From positions 2,611,518-2,675,517 of the forward strand of contig NZ_OY782498.1 of assembly GCF_963677845.1 (NCBI RefSeq): a stretch of 64,000 bases of DNA, written 5' to 3'. Positions within the stretch are counted from its first letter, which is position 1; each line of letters opens with the position of its first letter. Of the stretch, positions 44,285 to 53,844 are shown piece after piece. Under the pieces are notes generated by a model that ran no database searches, was not told the DNA's origin, and worked only from the letters and a program-made list of their open reading frames with translations. The stretch is from an uncultured Pseudodesulfovibrio sp. Its GTDB lineage: Bacteria; Desulfobacterota; Desulfovibrionia; Desulfovibrionales; Desulfovibrionaceae. A program made the translations under genes and the position numbers.

Positions 44285-46581
44285 ACGTTTACTTTCTTTT
44301 TTTTCTGGACCACTTGACGTAATGATTTCAGGAGATCTTCTGTTTCAAGCGGTTTGGGAAGGTAGCCATCCATCCCCGCATCCAGAAGCTTTTCCCGATC
44401 TCCAGCCATGGTAAAAGCGGTCAAAGCATAAATAGGGACATCACGCCGGGACTCGCCAGCTTCTCCATTTCTGATACTCTTGGTGGCCGCCACTCCATCC
44501 ATAACCGGCATTTGTACATCCATAAAAATGGCGTCAAACAGCTGGCTGCGCAACATTTCAACCGCTTTCAACCCGTTGGAAACAACCTGCACCGTACATC
44601 CTGCCTCTTGCAGAAAACGTTTGCCAACAAGACTATTAACTCGATCATCTTCAGCCAATAAAATATCAAGTTCGAACCTCTCTCCATCCTCACCCACCAA
44701 GTCGACGGACGTTGTCAGCTCTTGCGATGAAGACTCCCCAAACGGCAACACCATGTGGATGGCACTTCCCGCACCGACCTCACTCTCCACAGACATGTTG
44801 CCCCCCATAAGAGTCACCAAGCGCCTACAGATGGACAACCCAAGCCCTGCGCCCTGATACTTACGGGTGAAGCCCTGACTCCCTTGTACAAATGGCTCAA
44901 ACAGAGAATCAATTTTATCCTTGCTTATACCTATTCCAGTATCCACAACGGAAAAATATACTCGATGCTCTCCCGGTCTCACAGGGGAAAGGACAGCGAC
45001 CTCTACACAAACCTCCCCGACATCGGTATATTTGAGAGCATTACCCACAAGATTAATAAGTACCTGTTGAAGACGCGCACCGTCACCAACCATAAAATGC
45101 GGCACGTCATCACCCATAATGCAACGCAGTTCAACGCTGTCGGCATTAAATGAAAGATGAAAAAGATCAAAAACTTGTTTTATCAAATCCGTAAGGTTGA
45201 ATGGGGCCCTTTCCATCTCCATCATTCCCGCTTCTACACGAGACAAATCAAGAATGTCGGAAAGCAATCGGTTGAGCCTCACGGCAGAATCCAATCCAGC
45301 CTGAGCATACTCATTCTGATCATCATCAAGTTCAGTGCCCAACATGAGAGACAGCATCCCTTGAATCCCATTGAGTGGAGTTCGAATTTCATGACTCATG
45401 TTTGCCAAAAATTCAGACTTGGTCTCATTGGCCGCTTCAGCCTGCTCCTTGGCTTCAATCAATTGATTATGGATACGCTTTATTTCGGACAGGTCCACAT
45501 CCAGACAATACATGAATTTATCACCAGCCGCGGTTTGCTGCATGACGTGTGAAGAGTATACCGATACGAAATGTCCATCCTTGTGAACCAATTCCAATTC
45601 TCCAGCCGGAATCGCCACACCATCGGACAACCACTCTTCATGGCCTGCCTTCACCGCCTCGCGCATAGAATCTGGAATTATCAAATCCTCCAGCAGTTCC
45701 CCCATGGCTTCTTCCCGACTGTATCCATACAATTGTTCACTGGCGGGGTTCCAATACACAACCCGACGATCATGATCATACCCCTGCACCGCGATCATGT
45801 TCACGTTCTCAAATATCTCCCTGAAACGCTGTTCGCTCTCCAAAACAGCCTCTCGAGCGAGCTTCTGATCTGTAACATCTTCAAGGCGCCCCAAGATTAA
45901 AACCTGGTCCCTTCCCTTATCCTGCGTCAACACAGTGGTCATGACATACCAGCGGCCAGTCGCTCCATGAAAAAACTCTTCACTATGTGAGCGTCCTGTT
46001 CGCAAAGTTTTCAAGGCCGGACAATCTTTGCATTCCTCACCGTCTCTTTCAACGATCTGATGACATTTCATCCCCCGAATATCGGCATCAGGGAAAAGGG
46101 CCTGCATTTGCCTGTTGTGCCACGCAACAGTCAAATCGGGATAACACAACACCAACCCCACATTGAGTGAATTCAAGACACTGTCAAACCGATCACGCTC
46201 GACCACGACTCTCGAATACATGTTTTTTACTTCTGTAATATCACGGCCAACGAGATACACACCAAGTATCTGTCCGTCATCCCCACGACATGGGGTGTAT
46301 CTGACATCCATATGTCGTCCGCCCATCCCGGGAAAATCTATCCATCCTTCGAAGTGGACGTCTTCACCGGCAAGACACTGCTCAAGGTATGCCTTTATGG
46401 TTGAATCAAAAACATCCTCTCCGATCACACAGGAGACGTGTATTCCAATGATATCCTCTTGGGAAACGTCCCAATATCGGCAATATTCCCGATTCACCGC
46501 AACATAATGTAATTTTTTATCAACGAACCCGATGACATCATGGAGTTGATCAAAAACTTCATGCACCCCGCGAAAGTCCAT
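44281..46581 (-). CDS. PAS-rich hybrid sensor histidine kinase
   Basis: 766 residues with no membrane segment. Three PAS domains (about 5-115, 120-235, 250-370), HisKA (FLANMSHEIRTPLNGIQG near 395), HATPase (N box LVNLVGNALKYTD, G boxes DTGIGI and GAGLGL) and a C-terminal receiver (FMDVQMPVMDG, PKPLE). The second PAS has a CHQ..C..CPAL cysteine cluster (near 172-190), often seen in desulfovibrio kinases. Cytosolic redox or energy sensing is plausible. Overlaps the stop of the opposing dehydrogenase gene. Confidence 0.9.
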   Translation of the reverse strand: MDFRGVHEVFDQLHDVIGFVDKKLHYVAVNREYCRYWDVSQEDIIGIHVSCVIGEDVFDSTIKAYLEQCLAGEDVHFEGWIDFPGMGGRHMDVRYTPCRGDDGQILGVYLVGRDITEVKNMYSRVVVERDRFDSVLNSLNVGLVLCYPDLTVAWHNRQMQALFPDADIRGMKCHQIVERDGEECKDCPALKTLRTGRSHSEEFFHGATGRWYVMTTVLTQDKGRDQVLILGRLEDVTDQKLAREAVLESEQRFREIFENVNMIAVQGYDHDRRVVYWNPASEQLYGYSREEAMGELLEDLIIPDSMREAVKAGHEEWLSDGVAIPAGELELVHKDGHFVSVYSSHVMQQTAAGDKFMYCLDVDLSEIKRIHNQLIEAKEQAEAANETKSEFLANMSHEIRTPLNGIQGMLSLMLGTELDDDQNEYAQAGLDSAVRLNRLLSDILDLSRVEAGMMEMERAPFNLTDLIKQVFDLFHLSFNADSVELRCIMGDDVPHFMVGDGARLQQVLINLVGNALKYTDVGEVCVEVAVLSPVRPGEHRVYFSVVDTGIGISKDKIDSLFEPFVQGSQGFTRKYQGAGLGLSICRRLVTLMGGNMSVESEVGAGSAIHMVLPFGESSSQELTTSVDLVGEDGERFELDILLAEDDRVNSLVGKRFLQEAGCTVQVVSNGLKAVEMLRSQLFDAIFMDVQMPVMDGVAATKSIRNGEAGESRRDVPIYALTAFTMAGDREKLLDAGMDGYLPKPLETEDLLKSLRQVVQKKKKVNV

Positions 46582-46727
46582 TGCAAGCCTCTCATTGCCA
46601 CATGATTAATGGATTTCTGAAAACAAATTTCACTCATATAACGATACGCTATCACCAATAAATCGCAAGTTTTAGTTAGAACTGAGATGAAAAAACTCTA
46701 TAATGGTCTGGTAAATTTCCTGTCCAT

Positions 46728-46770
46728 AAACAGGACCTCCCCAACACCCAATGGCGTTAGGGAGGTCCTA
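46728..46770 (-). terminator. Terminator of the 5'-nucleotidase gene
   Basis: AGGACCTCCC/GGGAGGTCCT with inner AAC-CC/GG-GTT pairs. On the minus strand the 3' side reads GTTTATGG, a weak T-run. It lies about 25 bp past the stop. Confidence 0.75.
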
Positions 46771-46794
46771 CTGAATAAACCCTTTCGGTTTCGT

Positions 46795-48522
46795 CTATTT
46801 TGCGGGAATAAAGGTCACGTTCGCGGAGTCTAAAGGCGAAAGAGTCTTCATGCTCTTGACGTATTCAATAAACGCCACAGCATCAACGAACCCGGTGTCA
46901 TACCGTTGAGCGGCGTTCTTCATAACGGTATAGCCATCACCCCCACCGGCGAGATAGGTATTCGTGACCACTCGATATGAACGTCGGGGATCAAACGATT
47001 TCCATTGCCCGCCCTTCCCCTTGATTTCCAAACTTGCAACACGATCACCATCAGGTTTGTTCATGTCTGCAGTATACCGTGCGCCGCGCACATACGGAAA
47101 AGCTCCGCCACCACGAGTCACGCCGGTTTCCAGTGCAATCTTCACCTGAGCACCGGTCATATCCATGACATTAAGGGTGTTGTTAAACGGCATAAGCGTA
47201 TAAGCCGTGCCCACGGTCATGTTTCCTCGGGGGACCGAATCACGCACTCCACCGCCGTTGAGCAAGGCAATGTCCACATCTTCACCAGTAGATGCCATCT
47301 TGGCGAGCATGCTTTGGCAGACTATCGGAGCTATCAAACTGCCGTGGGGCAAAGAAAGCCCGGATTCATCAATTCCCGGCACTCTGATGTGCGACAAAGT
47401 TTGAGCAGCAACACCGATAACATCAGTACGCATTGCATTGACGCCGTCCCTGAACGGCTCAAGAAACGCTTCCGACACAGTATCTTTGGAAAACACGCTT
47501 GCGACCGGGCTCTTCTCAATGAGCTCCAACACTTTCTCTCGCTCAACACCTTCAAGCTCAACTTTCTTCTTATCTTTATTCTTGCGCTTGAAGGTGTCCG
47601 CCAACAGCATCATGGGGTCGCCCTTCGCGGCTGTCACCCGTCCATTATCGTCGAAAATCACATCCAGACGACCAAGGACACGACCCCATTTCCATGCCGT
47701 GACAACATACACATCATTCCCATCAACCCCTTTGACGACCACCGGATACGTGTCGTCAGGCTTCTTCCCCAACTCTTCCATTGCATCGGAATCCCCCAGC
47801 AAGGAGTGGGAATGCCCCCCCACGATGACATCCACCCCTGACACAGTGGCAGCAAGCTGCTTGTCAGCATCCAGCCCCACGTGTGTCAGCAAAATAATCT
47901 TGTTGATCCCCTGCGCTTCCAATTCCTTGACATACCGTCTGGCTGATTCGGCTTCATCGGCAAAAACCACTTTGCCTGGGCTGGAAATGACTGCGGTTTC
48001 TTTGGTGGTCAACCCGATGATGCCGACCTTTTCCTCTCCGTATGAAGCAATGAAATATGGAACAACTTTGCTCGCCAATGCGGGAGTAGCCGAGGCATCC
48101 ACATTCGCGCTGACCACGGGAACCGTAGTATATTTGAGAAATCCCGCCAAGAAATCCGGCCCCTTGTCAAACTCATGATTCCCCAAGGTCATGGCCGTAA
48201 AATCAAGCCTGTTCAGAAACTCCATTTCAGGCTTGCCACCATATTTCATGAAATAGAGATCACCCTGCACAGCATCTCCCGCATGCAAAAGCGCCACATT
48301 ATGAACCTGACCACGCACACAAGAAACAGCGGTCTGCAATCGCGCCCACGCCCCTATTTTGACATACGTGGACTTCCCTTCCGGCTTCAATTCATCCTTT
48401 GTCGCATCCAGATACGAATGGGAGTCATTGACGTGCAATACTGTCAGGTCGAAACTCCACGCAGGGCCAGCAAGCACTATTACGGACATAAAAACAGCCA
48501 CAAAGCCCCATTTTCTCACCAT
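46795..48522 (-). CDS. Secreted 5'-nucleotidase / UDP-sugar hydrolase family
   Basis: 575 residues from ATG 48522 (GAGGAGG 6 nt before). Signal peptide ending near GPAWS-FD. Metallophosphatase half (25-330) with metal ligands LHVNDSHSYLD, HAGDAVQGD, GNHEFDKG, LLTHVG and GGHSHS. C-terminal 5'-nucleotidase half (350-565) with NGGGVRDSV. It should dephosphorylate nucleotides in the periplasm and release nucleosides, which could feed the BMP-type nucleoside importer encoded at 53845-58544. Confidence 0.92.
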   Translation of the reverse strand: MVRKWGFVAVFMSVIVLAGPAWSFDLTVLHVNDSHSYLDATKDELKPEGKSTYVKIGAWARLQTAVSCVRGQVHNVALLHAGDAVQGDLYFMKYGGKPEMEFLNRLDFTAMTLGNHEFDKGPDFLAGFLKYTTVPVVSANVDASATPALASKVVPYFIASYGEEKVGIIGLTTKETAVISSPGKVVFADEAESARRYVKELEAQGINKIILLTHVGLDADKQLAATVSGVDVIVGGHSHSLLGDSDAMEELGKKPDDTYPVVVKGVDGNDVYVVTAWKWGRVLGRLDVIFDDNGRVTAAKGDPMMLLADTFKRKNKDKKKVELEGVEREKVLELIEKSPVASVFSKDTVSEAFLEPFRDGVNAMRTDVIGVAAQTLSHIRVPGIDESGLSLPHGSLIAPIVCQSMLAKMASTGEDVDIALLNGGGVRDSVPRGNMTVGTAYTLMPFNNTLNVMDMTGAQVKIALETGVTRGGGAFPYVRGARYTADMNKPDGDRVASLEIKGKGGQWKSFDPRRSYRVVTNTYLAGGGDGYTVMKNAAQRYDTGFVDAVAFIEYVKSMKTLSPLDSANVTFIPAK

Positions 48523-48660
48523 TCGAAACCTCCTCACTATGCGACCTCCAATATCAAGCCTTTCTCAAAAAAGAAACAGCCCCCCTTCTCTTTCCAAGTA
48601 CACAAAAACCTTCTCTCCATCCCCGATTCACCAAATTCTTCCCTCTCCAACTGGAGTGCC

Positions 48661-48681
48661 TTGGGGTGCAAAGCACCCCAA
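48661..48681. repeat. GGGGTGC palindromic repeat, copy 3
   Basis: TTGGGGTGC, AAA, GCACCCCAA, followed by CAACGGCTCTCCTTCC; same element type and flank as at 15508 and 15841, 33 kb away. Confidence 0.8.
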
Positions 48682-48723
48682 CAACGGCTCTCCTTCCCCG
48701 ACCACGTGAGGTTTGTGAGAGTG

Positions 48724-48814
48724 GTGCAGATGTGCATTTTCTCGGGCGCAGTTTCACCGGAGGCGTAGCAGCGCTACGGTGAGGATGAAACGAAGCCCGA
48801 AAAATGTGCAGATG
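48724..48814. repeat. ~90-bp imperfect hairpin element
   Basis: Nested pairs: GCATTTT/AAAATG-GC, CGGGC/GCCCG, GTTTCA/TGAAAC, CGTAGC/GCTACG with three-base loop AGC. GTGCAGATG stands directly repeated at both ends (48724-48732 and 48806-48814). No gene. It looks like an extragenic repeat or a small structured RNA. Confidence 0.7.
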
Positions 48815-48837
48815 CGCCGCTATCGCAAGCCGTGTCT

Positions 48838-48907
48838 CCGAACCCAATCCATAAAAAAAGGGTCCCGCGCCACAGCGCAGGACCCTTTTTTTATGGATTG
48901 GGTTCGG
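48838..48907 (-). terminator. Very long glnN terminator hairpin
   Basis: Perfect 28-bp arms (48838-48865 and 48880-48907), with inner GCGC-CACA-GCGC, and an A7/T7 tract within the stem. It begins one base past the glnN stop. On the minus strand the T7 lies in the 3' arm, after the GGGTCC/GGACCC part of the stem, so a normal terminator is embedded in a longer palindrome. Confidence 0.85.
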
Positions 48908-48908
48908 A

Positions 48909-51092
48909 CTACTTAATGAAAAGCATTTCCTGATAACTGGGAAGCGGCCAGAGATCGTCTGCGACCATGCCTTCCAAAGCGTCTGCCACTTCACGGACTT
49001 CAAGCATGGCTGGCAGAATCTTGTCGGTCTTGAACTTGGCTTCTTCCTCGACAGATTTAAAAGAATTCTGCGCCATCAACTCTTCCAACGCTTCTGTTGT
49101 CTTCTGCAATTTGCGCAGCTTGTCGGTAAGTTCACTCAAAGTGCCAAGGGTCGGCTCAATACCGGCAGCCTTGAGGCTGGCTGCGGTAGCAGCCAATTCA
49201 CCCTGATACCGGATGGCTGAAGGCAGGATGATGGTCTTGGCGATCTTGACGACCAGAGCAGACTCTGTCTGGATATGCTGATTATACTGTTCGAAAAAGA
49301 TTTCATGACGCGAATACATTTCGTCCTTGGACAAAACACCGTAGTCACTGAAGACCTTAACGACTTCCTCATCAATAAGGCTCGGCAATGCATCGACCGT
49401 AGTCTTCAAATTGGGCAGACCACGCTTTTCTGCTTCTTTCTGCCATGCATCGGCATAACCATCACCATTGAAGATGACATGGCCATGTTTTTCCATGATG
49501 CCCTTGATCACTTTCTGACAAGCGGAACTCAATTTTTTGGGATCACCCTTGGTGATCTTTTCGATCTCATCGCACATGAAGTCCAGAGACTCGGACATAA
49601 TGGTGTTCAAAGCGACCTGAGAGCCAGCGATGGACTGATTGGAACCAACGGCACGAAACTCGAAACGGTTGCCGGTAAAAGCAAATGGCGACGTACGGTT
49701 ACGATCACCGGAATCCATGGGCAACGGAGGCAAGGTGTCAACACCGACACGCAGCTTACCTTTGGCCTTAGTGCCTTTGAGATCTCCCATTTCAATCTGG
49801 TTGAAAATTTCAGCCAGTTCGCCGCCCAAGAAAATGGAAATGATGGCAGGTGGAGCTTCGTTGGCTCCAAGGCGATGGTCATTGCCAGCCGTAGCAACAG
49901 TCGCTCGCAAAAGTTTACCGAATTTCTCCACGGCACGGATGGTAGCTGCAGTAATAGCCAGGAACTGCATGTTCTCGTGCGGGGTTGCACCCGGAGAATA
50001 CAAGGAGCCTTGCGTCGGAGTAGACAATGAGTAATTCAAATGCTTGCCCGAGCCATTGATGCCTGCAAATGGTTTTTCATGCAGCAGACAGGCCATGCCA
50101 TACCGCTTGGCGACACCCTTCAAGGTAGTCATAATCATCTGGTTGTGATCAGTGGCAAGGTTGGCCTGTTCAAAAACCGGTGCGATTTCAAACTGACCGG
50201 GAGCCACCTCGTTATGACGGGTTTTAACCGGCACACCGAGCTTGTACAGTTCACGCTCGACTTCCAACATGAAAGCAAGCACACGGCGAGGAATAGCTCC
50301 AAAATAGTGATCGTCCAGTTCCTGCCCCTTGGCGGGCTTGGCTCCGAACAAAGTTCGTCCGCACACCATCAGGTCAGGACGGGCAAAGTAAAAATTGCGA
50401 TCCAAAAGGAAGTATTCCTGCTCGGGACCGGCATTAGATACGACCATTTCACCATCGTCGTTACCAAACAGACCGAGGAAACGGCGACCAGCCTTGTTGA
50501 TAGCCTGATTCGCACGAAGCAACGGCGTTTTCTTGTCCAGAGCATGTCCTTTCCAGGAAATGAACGCAGTGGGAATACAGAGGAAAGTACCGTTGGGGTT
50601 TTCCAGAATGTATGCCGGATTGGTCACGTCCCAAGCAGTATAACCACGGGCCTCAAAGGTGGCACGCAAGCCACCGGAGGGGAAAGATGAAGCATCGGGC
50701 TCACCCTGAATCAACAGCTTGGCGTCAAATTCGGCAATAGCTCCACCTTCTCCATCGGGAGACAGGAAGCCGTCGTGCTTCTCGGCAGTCAGACCGGTCA
50801 GCGGATAAAAAACGTGCGTGTAATGTGTCGCACCTTTTGAAATGGCCCACTCTTTCATTGCGGCAGCAATCGGACCTGCAATGGCCGGGTCCATCTCCTC
50901 ACCGCTCTGCTTGGTGGCCATCAGGGACTTGTAGATGTCCTTGGGCAACATGTTCTTCATGACCTTATCATTGAAGACGTTGGAACCGAAGACCTCGGTC
51001 GGAGAGGTTTCGGAAAAATTCAATGGCTCAACAGTGGGGGTATAATTCGTCACTGCAGCTATAGCGTTCTGACGGGTCTGATATCCGCTCAT
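48909..51092 (-). CDS. glnN: Glutamine synthetase type III
   Basis: A 727-residue GSIII enzyme that makes glutamine from glutamate, ammonia and ATP. Family features: [10 protein letters not shown] at the N-terminus, [11 protein letters not shown] (metal site) near 225, [18 protein letters not shown] near 295, and [10 protein letters not shown] near 352. The length fits type III (~700), not type I (~470). It lacks the adenylylation-site context of GSI. Candidate sigma-54-like promoter upstream. Confidence 0.95.
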   Translation of the reverse strand: MSGYQTRQNAIAAVTNYTPTVEPLNFSETSPTEVFGSNVFNDKVMKNMLPKDIYKSLMATKQSGEEMDPAIAGPIAAAMKEWAISKGATHYTHVFYPLTGLTAEKHDGFLSPDGEGGAIAEFDAKLLIQGEPDASSFPSGGLRATFEARGYTAWDVTNPAYILENPNGTFLCIPTAFISWKGHALDKKTPLLRANQAINKAGRRFLGLFGNDDGEMVVSNAGPEQEYFLLDRNFYFARPDLMVCGRTLFGAKPAKGQELDDHYFGAIPRRVLAFMLEVERELYKLGVPVKTRHNEVAPGQFEIAPVFEQANLATDHNQMIMTTLKGVAKRYGMACLLHEKPFAGINGSGKHLNYSLSTPTQGSLYSPGATPHENMQFLAITAATIRAVEKFGKLLRATVATAGNDHRLGANEAPPAIISIFLGGELAEIFNQIEMGDLKGTKAKGKLRVGVDTLPPLPMDSGDRNRTSPFAFTGNRFEFRAVGSNQSIAGSQVALNTIMSESLDFMCDEIEKITKGDPKKLSSACQKVIKGIMEKHGHVIFNGDGYADAWQKEAEKRGLPNLKTTVDALPSLIDEEVVKVFSDYGVLSKDEMYSRHEIFFEQYNQHIQTESALVVKIAKTIILPSAIRYQGELAATAASLKAAGIEPTLGTLSELTDKLRKLQKTTEALEELMAQNSFKSVEEEAKFKTDKILPAMLEVREVADALEGMVADDLWPLPSYQEMLFIK

Positions 51093-51420
51093 CTCAATTC
51101 TCCTTCAGGCAAGTAAATATGAATTTTCCGACTCGGGTCGGACACAAGGGCGCCTGCCCCTCAAGTTTTCTCTTTCCGGCTCCTCTTAACAAGGATCATG
51201 CCAACTTATAAAAATACTGAATAAACAGTGCAATAACGCTTTCGCCATATCTGCACCCCAAAAAGATAATACAAAATTGTAATTTTAGCACTGTTTCAAA
51301 GCACGCTATATAACAATTTTGAAAACACAAAAAATCATATTTTCATTATCTGCATTTCGCGGACACGAGATACCACCATGAATAGATACGGAAAAGGTGT
51401 TTTTAATAAAACCTACAAAA
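51093..51420 (-). promoter_or_regulatory. glnN upstream region with a sigma-54-like element
   Basis: Minus strand TGGCAT-GATCC-TTGT (51203-51189) resembles a -24/-12 promoter with two off-consensus bases. It would start a leader of ~85 nt. GACTCGGGTCGG-type pairs lie at 51137-51150. An AT-rich tract fills 51210-51350. No gene was seen. Confidence 0.45.
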
Positions 51421-52065
51421 TCAAAAAGGCGCGGCGGTGATAAATTCCATAGGCTTCATGCTCACCGGATGTCTAAAACGCAAGGTGGATGCGTGAAGTT
51501 TCAGTTGCCCCGGCCCGGTTCCTGTACCGTAAAGGCGATCTCCCACAATCGGAAACCCCAATCCTTTTTCATGAGAGGAATGCAAGCGCAACTGATGAGT
51601 ACGCCCGGTGTGAGGCTTGAATTCAACACGAGTTTGCCCATTTTCAACACCAAGTTTGCGCCACCGCGTAATACCATTTTTGCCTTTCACGGGATCATAG
51701 ACCTGATGCGGTCGATTATCGGGATCTAGACGGAACTTCAGTTCAATGGTGCCAGCCTGTTCTTCCACCACGCCATCAAGAAGTGCGATATATCGCTTAC
51801 CCACCAGTCGATCCATAAACTGTTTGGAAAGTGTCCGGTGAGCATCCACAGTGAGGGCTAAAACAAGCAAGCCGGAAGTATCCTGATCGAGTCGATGAAC
51901 AGACGGCTGTTCAATACAGTTTGGATACAGTTCTCGCACCCGTGAGACAACACAGTCTTGATGAGCCTCGCCCTTGCCGGGGACGGACAACAATCCACTC
52001 GGTTTATTCACGACCACTATATGCTTATCCGCATGCAAAACTTCCAAGCCGGGTTTAATCGTCAT
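51421..52065 (-). CDS. RluA-family RNA pseudouridine synthase
   Basis: 214 residues from ATG 52065 (GGAG 7 nt before). Catalytic motif HRLDQDTSGLLVLA near 60 with the essential Asp, GRTHQLRLH near 163, and the typical opening VLHADKHIVVVNKPSGLLSVPG. It isomerises uridine in rRNA or tRNA; the exact site is not readable. It lacks an S4 domain. The start lies within the end of the upstream gene, sharing an 11-nt overlap (ATGACGATTAA). Confidence 0.92.
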   Translation of the reverse strand: MTIKPGLEVLHADKHIVVVNKPSGLLSVPGKGEAHQDCVVSRVRELYPNCIEQPSVHRLDQDTSGLLVLALTVDAHRTLSKQFMDRLVGKRYIALLDGVVEEQAGTIELKFRLDPDNRPHQVYDPVKGKNGITRWRKLGVENGQTRVEFKPHTGRTHQLRLHSSHEKGLGFPIVGDRLYGTGTGPGQLKLHASTLRFRHPVSMKPMEFITAAPF

Positions 52066-52846
52066 TATTTTTCTCCAGACCGCACAGCATATATCCGAGA
52101 ATGCGGCCACATTTATGCAAGCAGGACGGATAAAATTCGCCATGCAATTTAGTCTCGGACCGATTGGTTTTTCCAAAATAAAACTCAGTCAGTCCCAACG
52201 GAGTAAGCCCATTGGCGGCAGCATAGCCAAGAAGTTTGGGGGCGCAACAGTCTCCGGTCCCAGTAGGGATGCCTTCCTTGCCAAAAACAGCAAGAGGCAA
52301 GGGCACACATCCACCACGGAAATTGGATATCCTGAACATGGCGTGAATTTCCCGCATCAAGACTTGAGAAGCTTTCTTTCGTTTATAGATAAGCAGTTGT
52401 CGGGCCGGAGAATTTTTCGGCAATCCGGCAATTTCACGCCCCATCTGTTTGATACGCATCTCTTCCTCAAACGTGTCTCGTTTAAATCGCTGCACATCCA
52501 GAAGAGGGTCAACCCAATCATCCACCTGCCAAAGTGAGTTATACTGACCAGAAAACGCCTTGAGTACGAACGTGTTCCCGATCTGATCGCGGACAGCCAA
52601 TACGCCAAACATCTGTCCTCGGGCCGGGCCATAAAGGTAGTCGGTTGATAATTGTGGATCGGCTTCTGTGTCCGGCACATCGAAATCAAGGCGCCCGGCC
52701 TGTTCCAATCGACGAAGAAGAGCCAAAGCCGGACCACGAGAAGGACCGACAGGCAACATATGCTCTCGCCCACACCGCGTACACATGCCACGACATGATG
52801 TCGAAGGGTCGTCTTCACCCGTCAATTCAATTGGTTCCAATATCAT
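52055..52846 (-). CDS. RluA-associated protein (separate N-terminal partner of the synthase)
   Basis: A 263-residue protein. A cysteine cluster CRGMCTRCGREH (about 18-29) may bind zinc; central helical region; then the GTGDCCAPKLLGYAAANGLTPLGLTEFYFG block near 200-235. That block is known to me as an extension fused in front of the synthase in some RluA proteins of other bacteria. Here it is a separate gene, overlapping the synthase gene by 11 nt in another frame. They probably act together. Confidence in function is low. Confidence 0.75.
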   Translation of the reverse strand: MILEPIELTGEDDPSTSCRGMCTRCGREHMLPVGPSRGPALALLRRLEQAGRLDFDVPDTEADPQLSTDYLYGPARGQMFGVLAVRDQIGNTFVLKAFSGQYNSLWQVDDWVDPLLDVQRFKRDTFEEEMRIKQMGREIAGLPKNSPARQLLIYKRKKASQVLMREIHAMFRISNFRGGCVPLPLAVFGKEGIPTGTGDCCAPKLLGYAAANGLTPLGLTEFYFGKTNRSETKLHGEFYPSCLHKCGRILGYMLCGLEKNNDD

Positions 52847-52877
52847 CTAAGTAGTGTCGCTGAATTATTATCTCACA

Positions 52878-52907
52878 GAAAAAGCCCCACCGCATATGCG
52901 ATGGGGC
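52878..52907 (-). terminator. greA terminator
   Basis: Minus strand GCCCCATCGCATATGCGGTGGGGC (given in parts: GCCCCA, CGCATATGCG, TGGGGC) followed by TTTTT. It lies ~45 bp past greA and 32 bp before the next start. Confidence 0.88.
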
Positions 52908-52949
52908 GAATGTACACTGTCTTTGCCCAATGACAAAGAGGTATGTCCG

Positions 52950-53441
52950 TTACTTGGTCAACCCTGCGGAGCCAAGAAATTTGACGGACAAGATTTCGTA
53001 CTCGATACGACCGCGCGGAGCGTCAACAATGGCTTCATCGCCCACTTCCTTGCCAAGAATGGCCTGCCCCATAGGGGACAAAACGGAAATGGAACCATTC
53101 TTATGATCCGCATCGTCCGGTCCAAGCAAAGTAAAAGTGCGTACCTCTTCGGTATCGATGTCTTCAATTTCCACAGTAGAACCGAAGATAGCACGCTCTC
53201 CGCCAAGGGTGTTCAGGTCAAGAACATCAAACAACGGCATGCGCGAGTTGATGTACGTAATACGCGCTTCAAGCATGCCCTGGCGTTCACGCGCGGCATC
53301 ATAGCCCGCGTTTTCGCTGAGGTCTCCCTCTTCGCGAGCTTCCTTGATAGCCTGAATAATGGCCGGACGCTGGGCCTTCAAGTCGGCCAGCTCCTGGGTA
53401 ATCTTTTCGTGCCCTTCTTTTGAAATGGGAATACGATCCAT
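52950..53441 (-). CDS. greA: Transcription elongation factor GreA
   Basis: 163 residues from ATG 53441 (GAGAGG 7 nt before; an in-frame start 33 codons earlier has poor sequence). N-terminal coiled coil with tip acidic pair in EGDLSENAGYDAARERQ (near 43), and FKBP-like C-terminal domain. It rescues backtracked RNA polymerase by stimulating transcript cleavage. Confidence 0.95.
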   Translation of the reverse strand: MDRIPISKEGHEKITQELADLKAQRPAIIQAIKEAREEGDLSENAGYDAARERQGMLEARITYINSRMPLFDVLDLNTLGGERAIFGSTVEIEDIDTEEVRTFTLLGPDDADHKNGSISVLSPMGQAILGKEVGDEAIVDAPRGRIEYEILSVKFLGSAGLTK

Positions 53442-53844
53442 TTTTGAAACCTCTCTCAATTCAAACGTCAATATATAAAAAAAAGATGCAGATCGCGCGG
53501 CATCCCTGAAAATGGGATCGCGCCCCTGCAAAAACGTCATGTACTCCTGACAATTCTCTCGTTAAAACATCATGGAGCTGCGGTCAAGGGGCGAAGTATA
53601 TACTTTTTTGGGAACTTTCTCGTAGTGCGCCTCTTTCCTCACAAGAAAGTTATCATCCTCATACAACACGAATCTGTTGACACGACCCCGTTTTCCGGTT
53701 CAAGAATATTTTTTTACGGGATGAGTCATACGATTCCTCCCGCGATTCCCTATTTGGTTTGGAGAGGAACGCCTCAAACAACAAAACCGCCTGCCATACA
53801 CGTCGTCGCATCACGACCGGCAGACACTGAACATGGAGGAGAGG
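53442..53844 (+). promoter_or_regulatory. Leader region of the nucleoside importer
   Basis: No gene. TTGACA at 53677-53682 is a perfect -35, but the -10 at 17 bp (TCAAGA) is poor. Two hairpins precede the ATG: GTTTG-GAGAGG / CCTC-AAAC (about 53757-53780) and CTGCC-GTCGT / ACGAC-GGCAG (about 53792-53824). They could be an RNA control element; no known riboswitch consensus was recognised. Confidence 0.35.
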
